Positions 16,246 to 26,447 of a DNA stretch of 64,000 nucleotides are shown here, piece after piece (the first letter of the stretch is position 1; every line of letters begins with the position of its first letter). The notes beneath the pieces were generated by a model. It was not told where the DNA came from, did no database searches, and saw nothing but the letters and a program-made list of their open reading frames with translations. The position numbers and the translations under genes were made by a program. Source of the DNA: Acidobacteriota bacterium (GTDB lineage Bacteria > Acidobacteriota > Vicinamibacteria > Vicinamibacterales > SCN-69-37); assembly GCA_947467605.1 (NCBI GenBank), contig CANIII010000013.1:1-64000 (forward strand), in the 5' to 3' direction.

Positions 16246-17028
16246 CCTATCGCCGCAACGAGCGCGTCTTTGCGCAGGGCGATCCGTGCGAGCACGTTTA
16301 TTACATTCAAAAGGGCAGTGTGAAGCTGTCGGTCGTCTCGAAGATCGGCCGGCAGGGTGTGGTGGCGGTGCTCGGGTAGGGCGAGTTCTTCGGCGAAGGC
16401 TGCCTGGCCGGCCAGGTGGTGCGGATGGGGTCGGCGACGGCGATCATGGCCAGCATGATTCTGGTCGTCGACAAAGCCGAGATGACCAGCCTCCTGCACA
16501 AGGAGCATGCCTTTTCAGACCGATTCATTGCGCACATGCTGGCGCGTAACATCCGGATTGAACAGGACCTGATCGACCAACTCTTCAATTCCAGTGAGAA
16601 ACGGCTGGCCAGGACGCTGCTGCTGCTTGCCCGCTACGGAATGCACGATAGCCCGGTGCGCGCGGTGCCGCCGATCTCGCAGGAGACGTTGGCCGAGATG
16701 GTCGGCACACCCGCTGCTGGATCGGTTCATCTCGCACATGCTCGACCGCAACGTGCGCATCGAGCAGGACCTGATCAATCAGCTCTTCAACTCAGGTGAG
16801 AAGCGCCTGGCGCGCACGTTGCTCCTGCTCGCGCGCTACGGCAAACATAATGAGCCGGTGCGATTGATCCCACCTATTTCGCAGGGCACGCTCGCAGAAA
16901 TGGTCGGCACCACGCGATCCCGCGTGAACTTCTTCATGAAGAAATTCACGCGGTTGGGATTTGTCGAATTGGTCGACGGTCGCGTCAGAGTCGACAACTC
17001 ACTGCTGACCGTTGTGTTGCACGACTAG
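16155..17028 (+). pseudogene. Collapsed pair of Crp/Fnr-family regulator genes
   Basis: The probable start is GTG 16155. The cNMP-binding fold begins normally (RRNERVFAQGDPCEHVYYIQ, KGSVKLSVVSKIGRQGVVAVLG) but is stopped by TAG at 16377-16379; the same frame continues with GEFFGEGCLAGQ. A second lesion is a repeated segment. DRFIAHMLARNIRIEQDLI ... TLAEMVGT (16518-16708) is followed, 202 bp on and in a different frame, by a diverged copy DRFISHMLDRNVRIEQDLI ... TLAEMVGT (16720-16909). The copy then runs into an intact HTH (TRSRVNFFMKKFTRLGFVEL). The simplest reading is deletion between two tandem paralogues plus a nonsense mutation. No full-length regulator can be made. Confidence 0.85.
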
Positions 17029-17034
17029 CAGCGG

Positions 17035-17124
17035 TCAGCCGCCGATCGGGTTGCGGCCCTGGATGATGCGGATCAGGAACATCACGATCGCGACAACAAG
17101 CAGAATGTGGATCAGCCCGCCCAT
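17035..17124 (-). pseudogene. lmo0937-family small membrane protein, 5'-truncated
   Basis: The minus-strand frame reads YTMGGLIHILLVVAIVMFLI then RIIQGRNPIGG and a TGA at 17035. This is the C-terminal half of the roughly 50-residue lmo0937 family (two short TM segments, ending in RxIQGRxPI). From ATG 17124 only 29 residues remain and the first TM is missing. The codons upstream (RTSASRITAY) soon reach a stop. It may be nonfunctional, or a one-helix remnant. Confidence 0.6.
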
Positions 17125-17134
17125 GGTGTAGGCC

Positions 17135-17305
17135 GTGATCCGCGACGCGCTCGTCCGTGTGAACGACGGGACCTACGGCAAGTGCGTTGCCGACGGCAGA
17201 CCAATTGACGCCAAGCGCCTCGATGCGGTGCCGTGGACGCCGTATTGCCTGCACCATGCCGATGGCCCGTCCAGTGCGCCGAAACCGCGCCGGTTGACGC
17301 TGTGA
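17135..17305 (+). pseudogene. DksA/TraR zinc-finger-type gene, C-terminal fragment
   Basis: Fifty-six codons from GTG 17135 read VIRDALVRVNDGTYGKCVAD then GRPIDAKRLDAVPWTPYC. This matches the C-terminal zinc-finger end of DksA/TraR-like proteins (DGTYGxCxxCGxPIxxxRLxAxPW). A TAG lies two codons upstream, so the coiled-coil N-terminus is gone. The second zinc-ligand Cys is Asp here (KCVADG), and the last pair is C..H. It abuts head-to-head with the lmo0937 fragment, another sign of rearrangement. Confidence 0.6.
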
Positions 17306-17321
17306 TTCAACGCGCCGCCGC

Positions 17322-18707
17322 CTAGCGCGGCGGCGCCCAGCCGCCGGCCGCCGCCACCAGTGCGTCGGCTTCCGGCGGGCCCCAGCTGCCCGGCTCGTAC
17401 TGCCGCAACGGACCGTCGTCGCTAATCACCGGATCGACGATGGCCCACGCGGCTTCAACGACGTCCTGACGCGCGAAGAGCGTGGCGTCACCAATCATGG
17501 CGTCACCGATGAGCCGCTCGTACGCACCGAGTCGGGTGCCCACGCCCTGTCGCGTGCCCGCCACCACCGACAACTCCACCGGCTGCCCGGACATGCCTTC
17601 GCCAGGCACCTTGGTGTAGGCGCCGAGATCGATCGCGACGTCAGGCGACAGACGGAAGCGCACGTAGTTCGCACCGCGCGGCGCGGCCTGCGGGAACACC
17701 ACGGGTGGCGGTTGCTTGAACTCCACGACGACATCTGTGCGTGACGCTTCGAGCGCCTTGCCGGCGCGAATAAAGAACGGCACGCCTTCCCATCGCCATG
17801 AATCGATGGCGAGCTGTAACGCGGCAAAGGTCGGCACCTTCGAGTTGGCGGCCACGCCAGGTTCATCGCGATAGCCACGAAACTGCCCACGCACCAACGC
17901 ATCGGTCGAGAGTGGACGAATCGTGCGCAGCACCTTGGCCTGCTCGTCACGGATGGCTTCGGTCCATGTGGACGACGGCGCTTCCATCGCAATGTAGCTG
18001 ATGATTTGCAGGAGGTGATTCTGAATGACGTCGCGGATGACGCCCGTTTCGTCGTAGAAGGCACCGCGGCCCGCCACGCCCATGCTCTCGGCCATCGTGA
18101 TCTGCACGTTGTCGACGTAGTGCCGATTCCACAACGGCTCGAGAAAGTTGTTGGCGAAGCGGAAGTACATCAGGTTCTGCACCGCTTCCTTGCCGAGATA
18201 GTGATCGATGCGGAAGATCGACGTCTCCGGAAAGATCGTGGTGAGTTGCGCGTTCAGTGCCCGGGCTGACGCGAGGTCGCGACCAAACGGTTTTTCGATG
18301 ACGATCCGCGCGCCCTTGGTGCAGCCGGAGTCTGCGAGGTTCTTGACGACGACAGGGAAGAGGCTGGGCGGGACGGCGAGGTAGAACAGCGGTCGTGTTG
18401 CGTTGCCGAGGCGCTCACGCAGACGCACGAACGTCTCCGGGTCGGTGTAGTTGCCCCACACGTGACCCAGCAGCCCGGTGAGCTTCTGGAAGGCGACGGG
18501 ATCCAGGGTGTCGTGTTCAGTGATGCTCGCACGCGCGCGATCGACAAGCTCGGCGTCGGAGAACTGCGAGCGTGCGACACCGATAACCGGTACGTTGAGC
18601 CGGTCGCGCGCGACAAGTGCCTGCAGGGCGGGGAAGATCTTCTTGTAGGCCAGATCTCCTGTGATACCGAAGAAGACCAGCGCGTCTGACGACTCGCGTG
18701 TCGTCAT
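17322..18707 (-). CDS. zwf: Glucose-6-phosphate 1-dehydrogenase
   Basis: The protein has 461 residues. It oxidises glucose 6-phosphate to 6-phosphogluconolactone with NAD(P)+, the first step of the oxidative pentose phosphate pathway. The Rossmann start [17 protein letters not shown] replaces the more usual GASGDLA. EKPFG (138-142) and the substrate/catalytic motif RIDHYLGKE (166-174, with the catalytic His) are intact. Its ATG overlaps the stop of gnd (ATGA), so gnd and zwf are cotranslated, gnd first. No 6-phosphogluconolactonase gene is nearby in this window. Confidence 0.96.
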   Translation of the reverse strand: MTTRESSDALVFFGITGDLAYKKIFPALQALVARDRLNVPVIGVARSQFSDAELVDRARASITEHDTLDPVAFQKLTGLLGHVWGNYTDPETFVRLRERLGNATRPLFYLAVPPSLFPVVVKNLADSGCTKGARIVIEKPFGRDLASARALNAQLTTIFPETSIFRIDHYLGKEAVQNLMYFRFANNFLEPLWNRHYVDNVQITMAESMGVAGRGAFYDETGVIRDVIQNHLLQIISYIAMEAPSSTWTEAIRDEQAKVLRTIRPLSTDALVRGQFRGYRDEPGVAANSKVPTFAALQLAIDSWRWEGVPFFIRAGKALEASRTDVVVEFKQPPPVVFPQAAPRGANYVRFRLSPDVAIDLGAYTKVPGEGMSGQPVELSVVAGTRQGVGTRLGAYERLIGDAMIGDATLFARQDVVEAAWAIVDPVISDDGPLRQYEPGSWGPPEADALVAAAGGWAPPR

Positions 18708-19660
18708 TTCTTTTCCACGTGGCCGCCGAAGCCGAGGCGCATGGCGGAGAGGACCTGTGCCGCAAAGGCGTCGGCGCCGCGCGAGGAGAAGCGCTGAAAG
18801 AGCGCCGCGGCGAGCACGGGTGCGGGCACGCCCTCGTCATTGGCGGCCTGCAGCGTCCATCGTCCTTCGCCCGAGTCTGACACGCGTCCGGCAAAGCCTG
18901 CCAGTGACGGGTTCTTCGCCAGTGCATCCGCCGTCAGATCGAGCAGCCAGGATTGGATGACGCTGCCGTGCCGCCAGACTTCGGCGATCTTCGCGATGTC
19001 GAAGTCGTACTGATAGTGCTCGGGATGCGCGAGCGGCGTGGTTTCCGCGTCGGCCTCGGTGTGCGTCTTGCCGGCGTTGGCGTGCTTGAGAATATTGAGG
19101 CCCTCGGCGTACGCGGCCATCAGGCCGTACTCGATGCCGTTGTGCACCATCTTCACGAAATGACCCGCACCGCAGGGGCCGCAGTGCAGGTAGCCATGCT
19201 CTGGCGCCAGTGCGGCAAACATCGGATCGAGGAATTGCACGATGTCCGGGTCGCCGCCGATCATGAGGCAGTACCCGCGTTCGAGGCCCCACACGCCGCC
19301 GCTCGTGCCCATGTCAACGTAGTGCACACCCTGCGGTCGGAGCTGTGTCTGCCGGGCCAGATCTTCCTGATAGTGCGAGTTGCCGCCGTCGATGATGATG
19401 TCGCCGTTCGACAGGAGTGGCAGCAAGGCATCCACGGTGCTGCCGACATAGGCCACCGGAATCATCAGACAAATGATGCGAGGTGACGGCAGCGCCGCGA
19501 CAAGCGCCGGGAGCGAGTCTGCGGCGATCGCACCGTCGGCCGCGAGGGCAGCCATCGCCTCCTTCGAACGGTCGTATACCGCCGCCGCGTGGCCAGCGCG
19601 CATCAGTCGCCGCACCATGTTCGATCCCATGCGGCCCAGTCCAATCATCCCAATTGTCAT
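18704..19660 (-). CDS. gnd: 6-phosphogluconate dehydrogenase, decarboxylating (short form)
   Basis: The protein has 318 residues from ATG 19660, chosen for GGAG 7 nt upstream and the [15 protein letters not shown] start; the frame extends to 19738 without support. The NAD(P)-binding GLGRMGSN (7-14), the [11 protein letters not shown] substrate loop and the catalytic segment [14 protein letters not shown] (Lys and Asn) are present. At about 320 residues it belongs to the short, often NAD-dependent class (GntZ/YqeC-like), not the 470-residue Gnd. It converts 6-phosphogluconate to ribulose 5-phosphate and CO2. It is coupled to zwf by ATGA and follows the DUF1501 gene by 64 bp. Confidence 0.93.
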   Translation of the reverse strand: MTIGMIGLGRMGSNMVRRLMRAGHAAAVYDRSKEAMAALAADGAIAADSLPALVAALPSPRIICLMIPVAYVGSTVDALLPLLSNGDIIIDGGNSHYQEDLARQTQLRPQGVHYVDMGTSGGVWGLERGYCLMIGGDPDIVQFLDPMFAALAPEHGYLHCGPCGAGHFVKMVHNGIEYGLMAAYAEGLNILKHANAGKTHTEADAETTPLAHPEHYQYDFDIAKIAEVWRHGSVIQSWLLDLTADALAKNPSLAGFAGRVSDSGEGRWTLQAANDEGVPAPVLAAALFQRFSSRGADAFAAQVLSAMRLGFGGHVEKK

Positions 19661-19724
19661 GAAACGCTCCGTGGGCCACGCTACCACAGCCGCCTGGAGG
19701 CCCGGCCCTCCAACACGTTGGGGC

Positions 19725-21005
19725 CTACAGCAGGTCAAGCTCCAGCGGCGAGGTGTTGGGAAAGACGTGCGCGAGTCGCGCGTTGTCGAGCTGATACATC
19801 CGCTTGAAGATGCCGCTGAGCATGGCGCGATACTCGGTGAGGACCGGGAAGTCGCGGTTCTGATTCAGTGATTTCGCGGTGACTGCCACCTGATCGCCGG
19901 CCATCCGTCCACCGTGCACGCCGCCGCCGAGGACCCAGTGCACCGAGCCGTGGCCATGATCGGTGCCGCGCGTGCCGTTCTCGCGGAAGGTGCGGCCAAA
20001 CTCCGAGAGCACGACCACCACGGTGTTGTTCCAGGCGGGGCCCATCTGGTCGGCGAATCCCGCGAGGCCTTGACCGAGGCTTGCGACGAGCGTGGCCAAC
20101 TGACCCTGCGCGTTGCCTTGATTGACATGCGTATCCCAGCCGCCGACATCGATGAAACCAATGTTGAACTTGTCTTTCATCAGGCCCGCCATGCGACGGG
20201 CTTCCAGCTCGAAGCCGCGTGCGGTGATGGCGTTGCGATTCGCGGCGATCATCTCTGCCGACATCGCACCACCGGCATCGCCCTTCGCCATCGCGTCCGC
20301 CTGCTCGGCCACCGTCTTCCGCAGTTCGAAACCTTCGGTGATCAGCGGTTCGAAGCGCGTGCCGGCGTACATCCCGGCGAGCAAGCCCATCTGTCGATCA
20401 TCAAACGGCGCGCGGCCGGTGCCCTTCAGCGATACGTTCGGTACGATGACGTCACCGCTCATGACGACGGGGAGCCCGTCGGTGAATGACACCGGCACTG
20501 CGCGGGCATCGAGCGATGCCGCGAGCCTGTTGAGAAAGCCCGATCCGTACGCGCGCGGTGCGGTGCCCGGCGCGGCGACCGGCAGGCCGCCCTCGACGCT
20601 GTCCTGCGTCTCGAAGTGACTGCGCGTCAGATCTTCGGTTCCCGCAAAGGGCACGAACGCGAGCTGGCGCTTCTGCCAGAGCGGCAACATGGAGTCTTTG
20701 AGTGCCGGATGGAGCCCCCACGTCACGGCCTCGTTCGGCTGCGCGAGCGAGATGGCCGCGTTGGGATTCGCGGCATCCGGCTTGGGCAGCGCAATCGTCG
20801 GCCGCACCTCGTAGTAGAAGTCGCTGCTCACCGGAATAACGATGTTGGCCGCGTCGTAGCCGCCGCGCAGGAACACGAGCAGGAACTTCGCATTGGCGGC
20901 GCCCGGTGCGGCGAATGCTTGCGACGCGATCGCGCGCACGGGCAGCAACGGGTGCGCCGCGGCGATCATCGCCAGTTTCAGAACATCTCTGCGTGACAGT
21001 GACAT
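19725..21005 (-). CDS. DUF1501 protein with Tat-type signal
   Basis: The protein has 426 residues from ATG 21005, with GAGGAG upstream; the longer frame is not credible. The N-terminus MSLSRRDVLKLAMIAAA is a twin-arginine signal. The body has the DUF1501 (sulfatase-like) pattern: FLLVFLRGGYDAANIVIP, GLHPALKDSMLPLW, DVGGWDTHVNQG, VVVVLSEFGRTFRENGTRGTDHGHG and WVLGGGVHGG. The metal-ligand-type Asp/His residues of the alkaline-phosphatase fold are kept. It is paired with DUF1800 19 bp upstream, the standard gene pair in Acidobacteriota, Planctomycetota and others. The substrate is unknown. Confidence 0.92.
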   Translation of the reverse strand: MSLSRRDVLKLAMIAAAHPLLPVRAIASQAFAAPGAANAKFLLVFLRGGYDAANIVIPVSSDFYYEVRPTIALPKPDAANPNAAISLAQPNEAVTWGLHPALKDSMLPLWQKRQLAFVPFAGTEDLTRSHFETQDSVEGGLPVAAPGTAPRAYGSGFLNRLAASLDARAVPVSFTDGLPVVMSGDVIVPNVSLKGTGRAPFDDRQMGLLAGMYAGTRFEPLITEGFELRKTVAEQADAMAKGDAGGAMSAEMIAANRNAITARGFELEARRMAGLMKDKFNIGFIDVGGWDTHVNQGNAQGQLATLVASLGQGLAGFADQMGPAWNNTVVVVLSEFGRTFRENGTRGTDHGHGSVHWVLGGGVHGGRMAGDQVAVTAKSLNQNRDFPVLTEYRAMLSGIFKRMYQLDNARLAHVFPNTSPLELDLL

Positions 21006-21024
21006 GGTCGTCGTCTCCTCGTTG

Positions 21025-22584
<1,560 letters not shown>

Positions 22585-22702
22585 GTGTGGTCGCCACCCT
22601 GATAGACCGGCCGAGGAGCGTCAGCGTGACATGGTAGCGCCAAGCCATCTCGACCCGGGATTAACTTCCGATAACATGTGCCGAGTTCCCCAAGGAGACC
22701 GC

Positions 22703-23008
22703 GTGAAGCACTTTCTGCTGTTCTACGACCTGAGCGACGACTACATGGCACGCCGCGGCGAGTTCCGCAACGAGCACCTCAGCAAAGCCTGGGCCTCGCA
22801 CGCGAACGGCGGGTTGCTCATTGGCGGTGCGCTCTCAGATCCCGCCGATACGGCGCTGCTCATGTTTCGAGGTGAGTCCGCCGCGGTCGCAGAAGACTTC
22901 GCCAAGACCGATCCGTATGTGCTGAACGGACTCGTCAAGACCTGGCGCGTGCGGCAGTGGACCACGGTCGCCGGCGAATTGGCGGCGACGCCGGTGCTGC
23001 CGCAGTAG
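22703..23008 (+). CDS. YciI-family protein
   Basis: The protein has 101 residues starting at GTG 22703, fixed by AAGGAG 5 nt upstream; the long in-frame extension is not coding. KHFLLFYDLSDDYMARRGEFR, the helix with HLSKAWASHANGGLLIGGAL, and VAEDFAKTDPYVLNGLVKTW are the YciI ferredoxin-like fold. The conserved His in the HL segment and the Asp of KTDPYV are the putative active-site pair in the family. The enzymatic role is not settled (some YciI proteins are dehydrochlorinase/ABM-like). Confidence 0.88.
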   Translation: MKHFLLFYDLSDDYMARRGEFRNEHLSKAWASHANGGLLIGGALSDPADTALLMFRGESAAVAEDFAKTDPYVLNGLVKTWRVRQWTTVAGELAATPVLPQ

Positions 23009-23025
23009 CGAGTGGTGGGGCAGGC

Positions 23026-23991
23026 ATGACGCGTCGCGCTTGCTCCGCTCTGCTTTCGGCGACGGCGCTCGCCGCGACGATCTCCTGCGGCGGCTCGTCC
23101 GCAACTGCGCCGACATCGGCCACCACCACCCCGACGAATTCGGGCGGCATCATCGTGTGGCCGCAGCCGGCAATCCCGCCAGGACTCTCGTCATCCCTCA
23201 CGACGATGTTGCAAGGGCTGACCGTCTATTTTGCACAGGCCCTCACGAGTCTCCAGACGGATCTCCCGCGCAACCCGCAGTTGGCGTCGCAATTTCAAGC
23301 GAAGATCGTGATTCTGCAGAACGAGCAGCTCGCCGTCGACATCGTCAACGCCCACCGATGGTTCGAAGGGCAGGCGACGTCGACCAATGCGCGTGTCGTG
23401 CCGATCATCGTGGTGTTCCCGGTTGAGGGGATGCGCGTTGAAGCCGCCGACGCCGTGCATGCGCTCGAGCCGACGATGCCGCTGCTCGAACGGTTCTACA
23501 ATCTGCCGCTGCCGGTATCGGTCGTGCGTGTGTGGTACGGCTTTGTGCTCGGCAATTCCAGCGGTGGCGGCACGATTTATTCTGAGGATCGCTCAGGCTA
23601 CGAGTTGCGCACGACGTCCACGCGGCTGCCGTACGACGCGATCCTGACCCATGAACTCGGCCACACCTACATGGGCCACGAGTCGCTCAATCAATTCCTT
23701 GAGCTCTATACGTACAACGCGGTGCGTGGCGCATCGACGGATGTGAGGTCGTGGAGTTACACCCGGAGCTGGTCGCCTGGTGCGCCGTCGAACACGGGCG
23801 TCTCTGCGCTGCTGGATATCTGTCAGCTGATTGGCTTCGACGCGATGCAGACCGCGTATCGGGCCATCTATCCGTTGCATCCTGCGTACGGAGCCGTGCT
23901 CTCACCGAACGTGATCGACGCGTTTGTGGCGTCCGTGCCGTTGGCACAGCAGCCTGCCGTTCGCGCGAAGCTCGACAGTGTCGGGTTTTGA
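23026..23991 (+). CDS. Zincin-like lipoprotein with HExxH motif
   Basis: The protein has 321 residues from ATG 23026. The N-terminus (LSATALAATISCGG) suggests a lipoprotein or signal peptide, followed by a Thr/Ala-rich spacer. The motif HELGHTYMGHE, preceded by PYDAILT, gives a HExxHxxxxHE zinc site typical of gluzincin/metzincin-like peptidases. Aromatic-rich segments follow. I do not recognise a named family. It starts 17 bp after the YciI stop, so the two may be cotranscribed. Confidence 0.75.
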   Translation: MTRRACSALLSATALAATISCGGSSATAPTSATTTPTNSGGIIVWPQPAIPPGLSSSLTTMLQGLTVYFAQALTSLQTDLPRNPQLASQFQAKIVILQNEQLAVDIVNAHRWFEGQATSTNARVVPIIVVFPVEGMRVEAADAVHALEPTMPLLERFYNLPLPVSVVRVWYGFVLGNSSGGGTIYSEDRSGYELRTTSTRLPYDAILTHELGHTYMGHESLNQFLELYTYNAVRGASTDVRSWSYTRSWSPGAPSNTGVSALLDICQLIGFDAMQTAYRAIYPLHPAYGAVLSPNVIDAFVASVPLAQQPAVRAKLDSVGF

Positions 23992-24035
23992 GGAGATCGA
24001 GACATCATGCGCCTCTTTGTCACAAAAGTCGCGTC

Positions 24036-24063
24036 TTGTATTTTGCGCAGAGAAGAGTAGTCT
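24036..24063 (+). promoter_or_regulatory. Promoter-like sequence for the structured RNA
   Basis: TTGTAT (24036-24041) and TAGTCT (24058-24063) are spaced by 16 bp, placing transcription start near 24070, at the 5' side of the RNA. The match is moderate. Confidence 0.4.
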
Positions 24064-24065
24064 GG

Positions 24066-24300
24066 CGTTGAGATCCACCGACGTGGTGGATTGTTTCGGA
24101 CGAAGGAGGTAGGCAGGGAATGAACGTTTCTGCTGAAGGTGCTCCGCCGAACCACAAGGGACGTAGCAGCTCCTGAACCCCGTGCACCAACCGCCTTCTG
24201 GCGGTCTGTCGCTTCGGCGACGCACAGAAGCAACGGGACAAGGGACTTGAGACGTCAACGAAAGGACATCCTTCCAACGGAAGGGTGTCCTTTCGTATTT
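24066..24300 (+). ncRNA. Candidate structured small RNA, about 200 nt plus terminator
   Basis: This 322-bp gap between convergent genes holds no protein gene of note but dense paired elements. A closing helix CGTTGA (24066-24071) pairs with TCAACG (24255-24260). A 5' hairpin ATCCACC/GGTGGAT follows. CTGCT/AGCAG encloses an internal domain. CCCGT...ACGGG encloses two hairpins, ACCGCC-TTCT-GGCGGT and GTCGC-TTCG-GCGAC, the latter with a UUCG tetraloop. A 17-bp terminator stem follows at once. A plausible promoter lies just upstream. I tested it by eye against 6S, SRP, tmRNA and common riboswitches and could not assign it. It contains an 18-codon ORF with a good Shine-Dalgarno. Confidence 0.6.
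24259..24300. terminator. Very strong, probably bidirectional terminator
   Basis: A 17-bp stem with one G-U (24259-24275 with 24279-24295) and an AAC loop, followed on the plus strand by TATTT. It ends the small RNA on the plus strand and lies 14 bp beyond the stop of the convergent DUF2461 gene, so it can serve both. Confidence 0.85.
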
Positions 24301-24313
24301 ATGGGCCCTGTTT

Positions 24314-24985
24314 CTACCAGCGCTGTCCTTGCGCTGAGGTCAGAAACTTCATGAGTGGCGCAATGTGCGCGCAGGTCTCGATGTATCGATCGAGAAACGT
24401 CGCCGAGCTCAGATCAGCCGCCGTGTAGTCTTCCGATGCGAAGTGGTCCTTGCGCATCAGATCCACCGCACATGGATGGTCGGCGGGGAAGCCGCCGGGC
24501 ACGCGCTTCAGGGTGCTGCCTTCGATGTCGGGTGTCGACGCGAGCACGGCCTTCCATTCCTTCGGTGCATCGCTGATCCGCATGCGAATCCTGCGCAGTG
24601 TGACCGGGTCGGGATGCCAGCAGCCGCCGCCACCGAAGCACTCGCCCGGTGACAAATGCAGATAGAACGACGGCGGGCTCTCGAGTTCCGCGCCGTCATG
24701 CCAGAAGCGCAGGCCGATGTGGGTCTTGTAGGGTGTCTTGTCGTGCGAGAAGCGCGTGTCGCGATAGATGCGGAACATCGATCCGCCTGAGCGCTTCGGG
24801 TCGGCCACAAACCGCGGGCTGATCTTCTTCAGCTTCGGCGCGAGGTCGGTGACAAAGGCGAGTGCCGGTGCTTCCACGTCGCGCTGAAACTCGGCCTTGT
24901 GTTCCGTGAACCACTCGCGTGTGTTGTGCTTCTTGAGCGCTCGCAGGAACTTGAAGAATGACGGATCGAACCCGGTGAATGCCAT
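24314..24985 (-). CDS. DUF2461 / TIGR02453-family protein
   Basis: The protein has 223 residues, the normal family size. Signature runs: FKFLRALKKHNTREWFTEHK, PRFVADPKRSGGSMFRIYRDTRFS, DKTPYKTHIGLRFWHDG and GGGCWHPDPVTLRRIR. The family is widespread and cytoplasmic; its function is unknown. It converges with the small RNA and shares its terminator. It is 46 bp from the divergent decarboxylase start. Confidence 0.93.
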   Translation of the reverse strand: MAFTGFDPSFFKFLRALKKHNTREWFTEHKAEFQRDVEAPALAFVTDLAPKLKKISPRFVADPKRSGGSMFRIYRDTRFSHDKTPYKTHIGLRFWHDGAELESPPSFYLHLSPGECFGGGGCWHPDPVTLRRIRMRISDAPKEWKAVLASTPDIEGSTLKRVPGGFPADHPCAVDLMRKDHFASEDYTAADLSSATFLDRYIETCAHIAPLMKFLTSAQGQRW

Positions 24986-25031
24986 CGCACGATTCTATTC
25001 CGCGAGCGTTCTTCGGTGAGAAAATGCCGGC

Positions 25032-26447
25032 ATGACGCCTGACGAGTTCCGACGCTATGGTCATCAGTTGATCGACTGGATCGCCGACTACCGCGAGGGC
25101 GTGGCGGCGCGGCCCGTGATGTCGCCGATCGCGCCCGGCGATGTGAAGACGCAGTTGCCGAAGACACCGCCCGCCTCGCCGGAACCATTCTCTGCGCTCC
25201 TCAATGATCTCGACGCGATCGTGATGCCCGGCCTCTCGCACTGGCAGCACCCCCGTTTCTTCGGCTACTTCCCGTCCAACGGCCTCCTCGCGAGCGTGCT
25301 CGGCGACTACGCGAGCACCGGCCTCGGCGTGCTCGGTCTCTCATGGCAGTCGTCACCGGCGCTGACCGAGATCGAGGAAGTGACCACCGACTGGATGCGA
25401 CAGATGCTCGGCCTCAGTGAGGCCTGGAGCGGCGTGATTCAGGACACGGCGTCGACGTCGACGTTTCTCGCGCTGTTGTGCGCGCGCGAGAAGACGACGC
25501 AATACAGCTTGACGGGCGCAGGGCTTCAGGCGGAAGCCAAGCCGCTGGTGGTCTACACGACTGCGCACGCGCACAGTTCAGTCGACAAGGCTGCACTCCT
25601 CGCCGGTTTTGGCCGAGCGAACATCCACGTCATTCCCCACGACGCGGCGTTTGCGATGCGTCCTGACGCGCTCCGAGCGCGCATCACCGAGGATCTGGCC
25701 GAAGGGTTCGTCCCGTGCGCAATCGTCTGCACGACTGGCACGACCACGACGACCGCGTACGATCCGATTGAATTGATCGCGCCGATCGCGCACGAGTTCG
25801 GCCTGTGGCTGCATGTGGATGCCGCGATGGCGGGCTCCGCGATGATCCTGCCCGAGATGCGACACATGTGGGAGGGCATCGAAGGCGCCGACTCCATCGT
25901 GATCAACCCGCACAAATGGCTCGGTGTCGCGTTCGACTGCACGCTGTACTACGTGCGCGATCCGCAACATCTGATTCGTGTGATGTCGACGAATCCGAGC
26001 TACCTCCGCTCATCGGTGGACGAGAAGGTCAAGAACCTGCGCGACTGGGGATTGCCACTGGGCCGCCGCTTCCGCGCATTGAAGCTCTGGTTCCTCATTC
26101 GCGAACAGGGCGTCGATGCGCTGCAGGCCCGACTGCGTCGTGACCTGCACAACGCGCAGTGGCTGGCCGAACAGATACGCGCAACACCCGGGTGGACGGT
26201 GCTGGCGCCAGTGTCACTGCAGACGTTGTGCGTGCGCTACGAACCTGCCGGAGTCACCGGCGACGCACTCGACACCTTCACGCAAGCGTGGTGCGACCGA
26301 TTGAATCGATCCGGCGCCGCGTACCTCACCCCGGCCATTCTCGAAGGACGATGGATGGTGCGCATCTCGATCGGCGCAGCGCCGACGGAGCGCGAACACG
26401 TCGCGGCGTTGTGGGGCGCGATGCAGACTGAAGCGGGTGCCAAGTGA
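25032..26447 (+). CDS. Aromatic-L-amino-acid decarboxylase-like PLP enzyme
   Basis: The protein has 471 residues, full length for group II PLP decarboxylases (DOPA/tryptophan/tyrosine type). N-terminal [20 protein letters not shown] and [20 protein letters not shown] are typical. PLP is bound through Lys295 in [30 protein letters not shown] supplies the pyridine-N Asp. The expected reaction is decarboxylation of an aromatic amino acid to an amine. The stop overlaps a GTG start of the GH95 gene (GTGA), so the two are coupled. Confidence 0.92.
   Translation: MTPDEFRRYGHQLIDWIADYREGVAARPVMSPIAPGDVKTQLPKTPPASPEPFSALLNDLDAIVMPGLSHWQHPRFFGYFPSNGLLASVLGDYASTGLGVLGLSWQSSPALTEIEEVTTDWMRQMLGLSEAWSGVIQDTASTSTFLALLCAREKTTQYSLTGAGLQAEAKPLVVYTTAHAHSSVDKAALLAGFGRANIHVIPHDAAFAMRPDALRARITEDLAEGFVPCAIVCTTGTTTTTAYDPIELIAPIAHEFGLWLHVDAAMAGSAMILPEMRHMWEGIEGADSIVINPHKWLGVAFDCTLYYVRDPQHLIRVMSTNPSYLRSSVDEKVKNLRDWGLPLGRRFRALKLWFLIREQGVDALQARLRRDLHNAQWLAEQIRATPGWTVLAPVSLQTLCVRYEPAGVTGDALDTFTQAWCDRLNRSGAAYLTPAILEGRWMVRISIGAAPTEREHVAALWGAMQTEAGAK

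Noticed and set aside
24066-24260. Identification of the structured RNA as 6S RNA
   Set aside because: The overall closed-rod length fits, but I could not see the large central bubble and conserved flanks of 6S; left unassigned.
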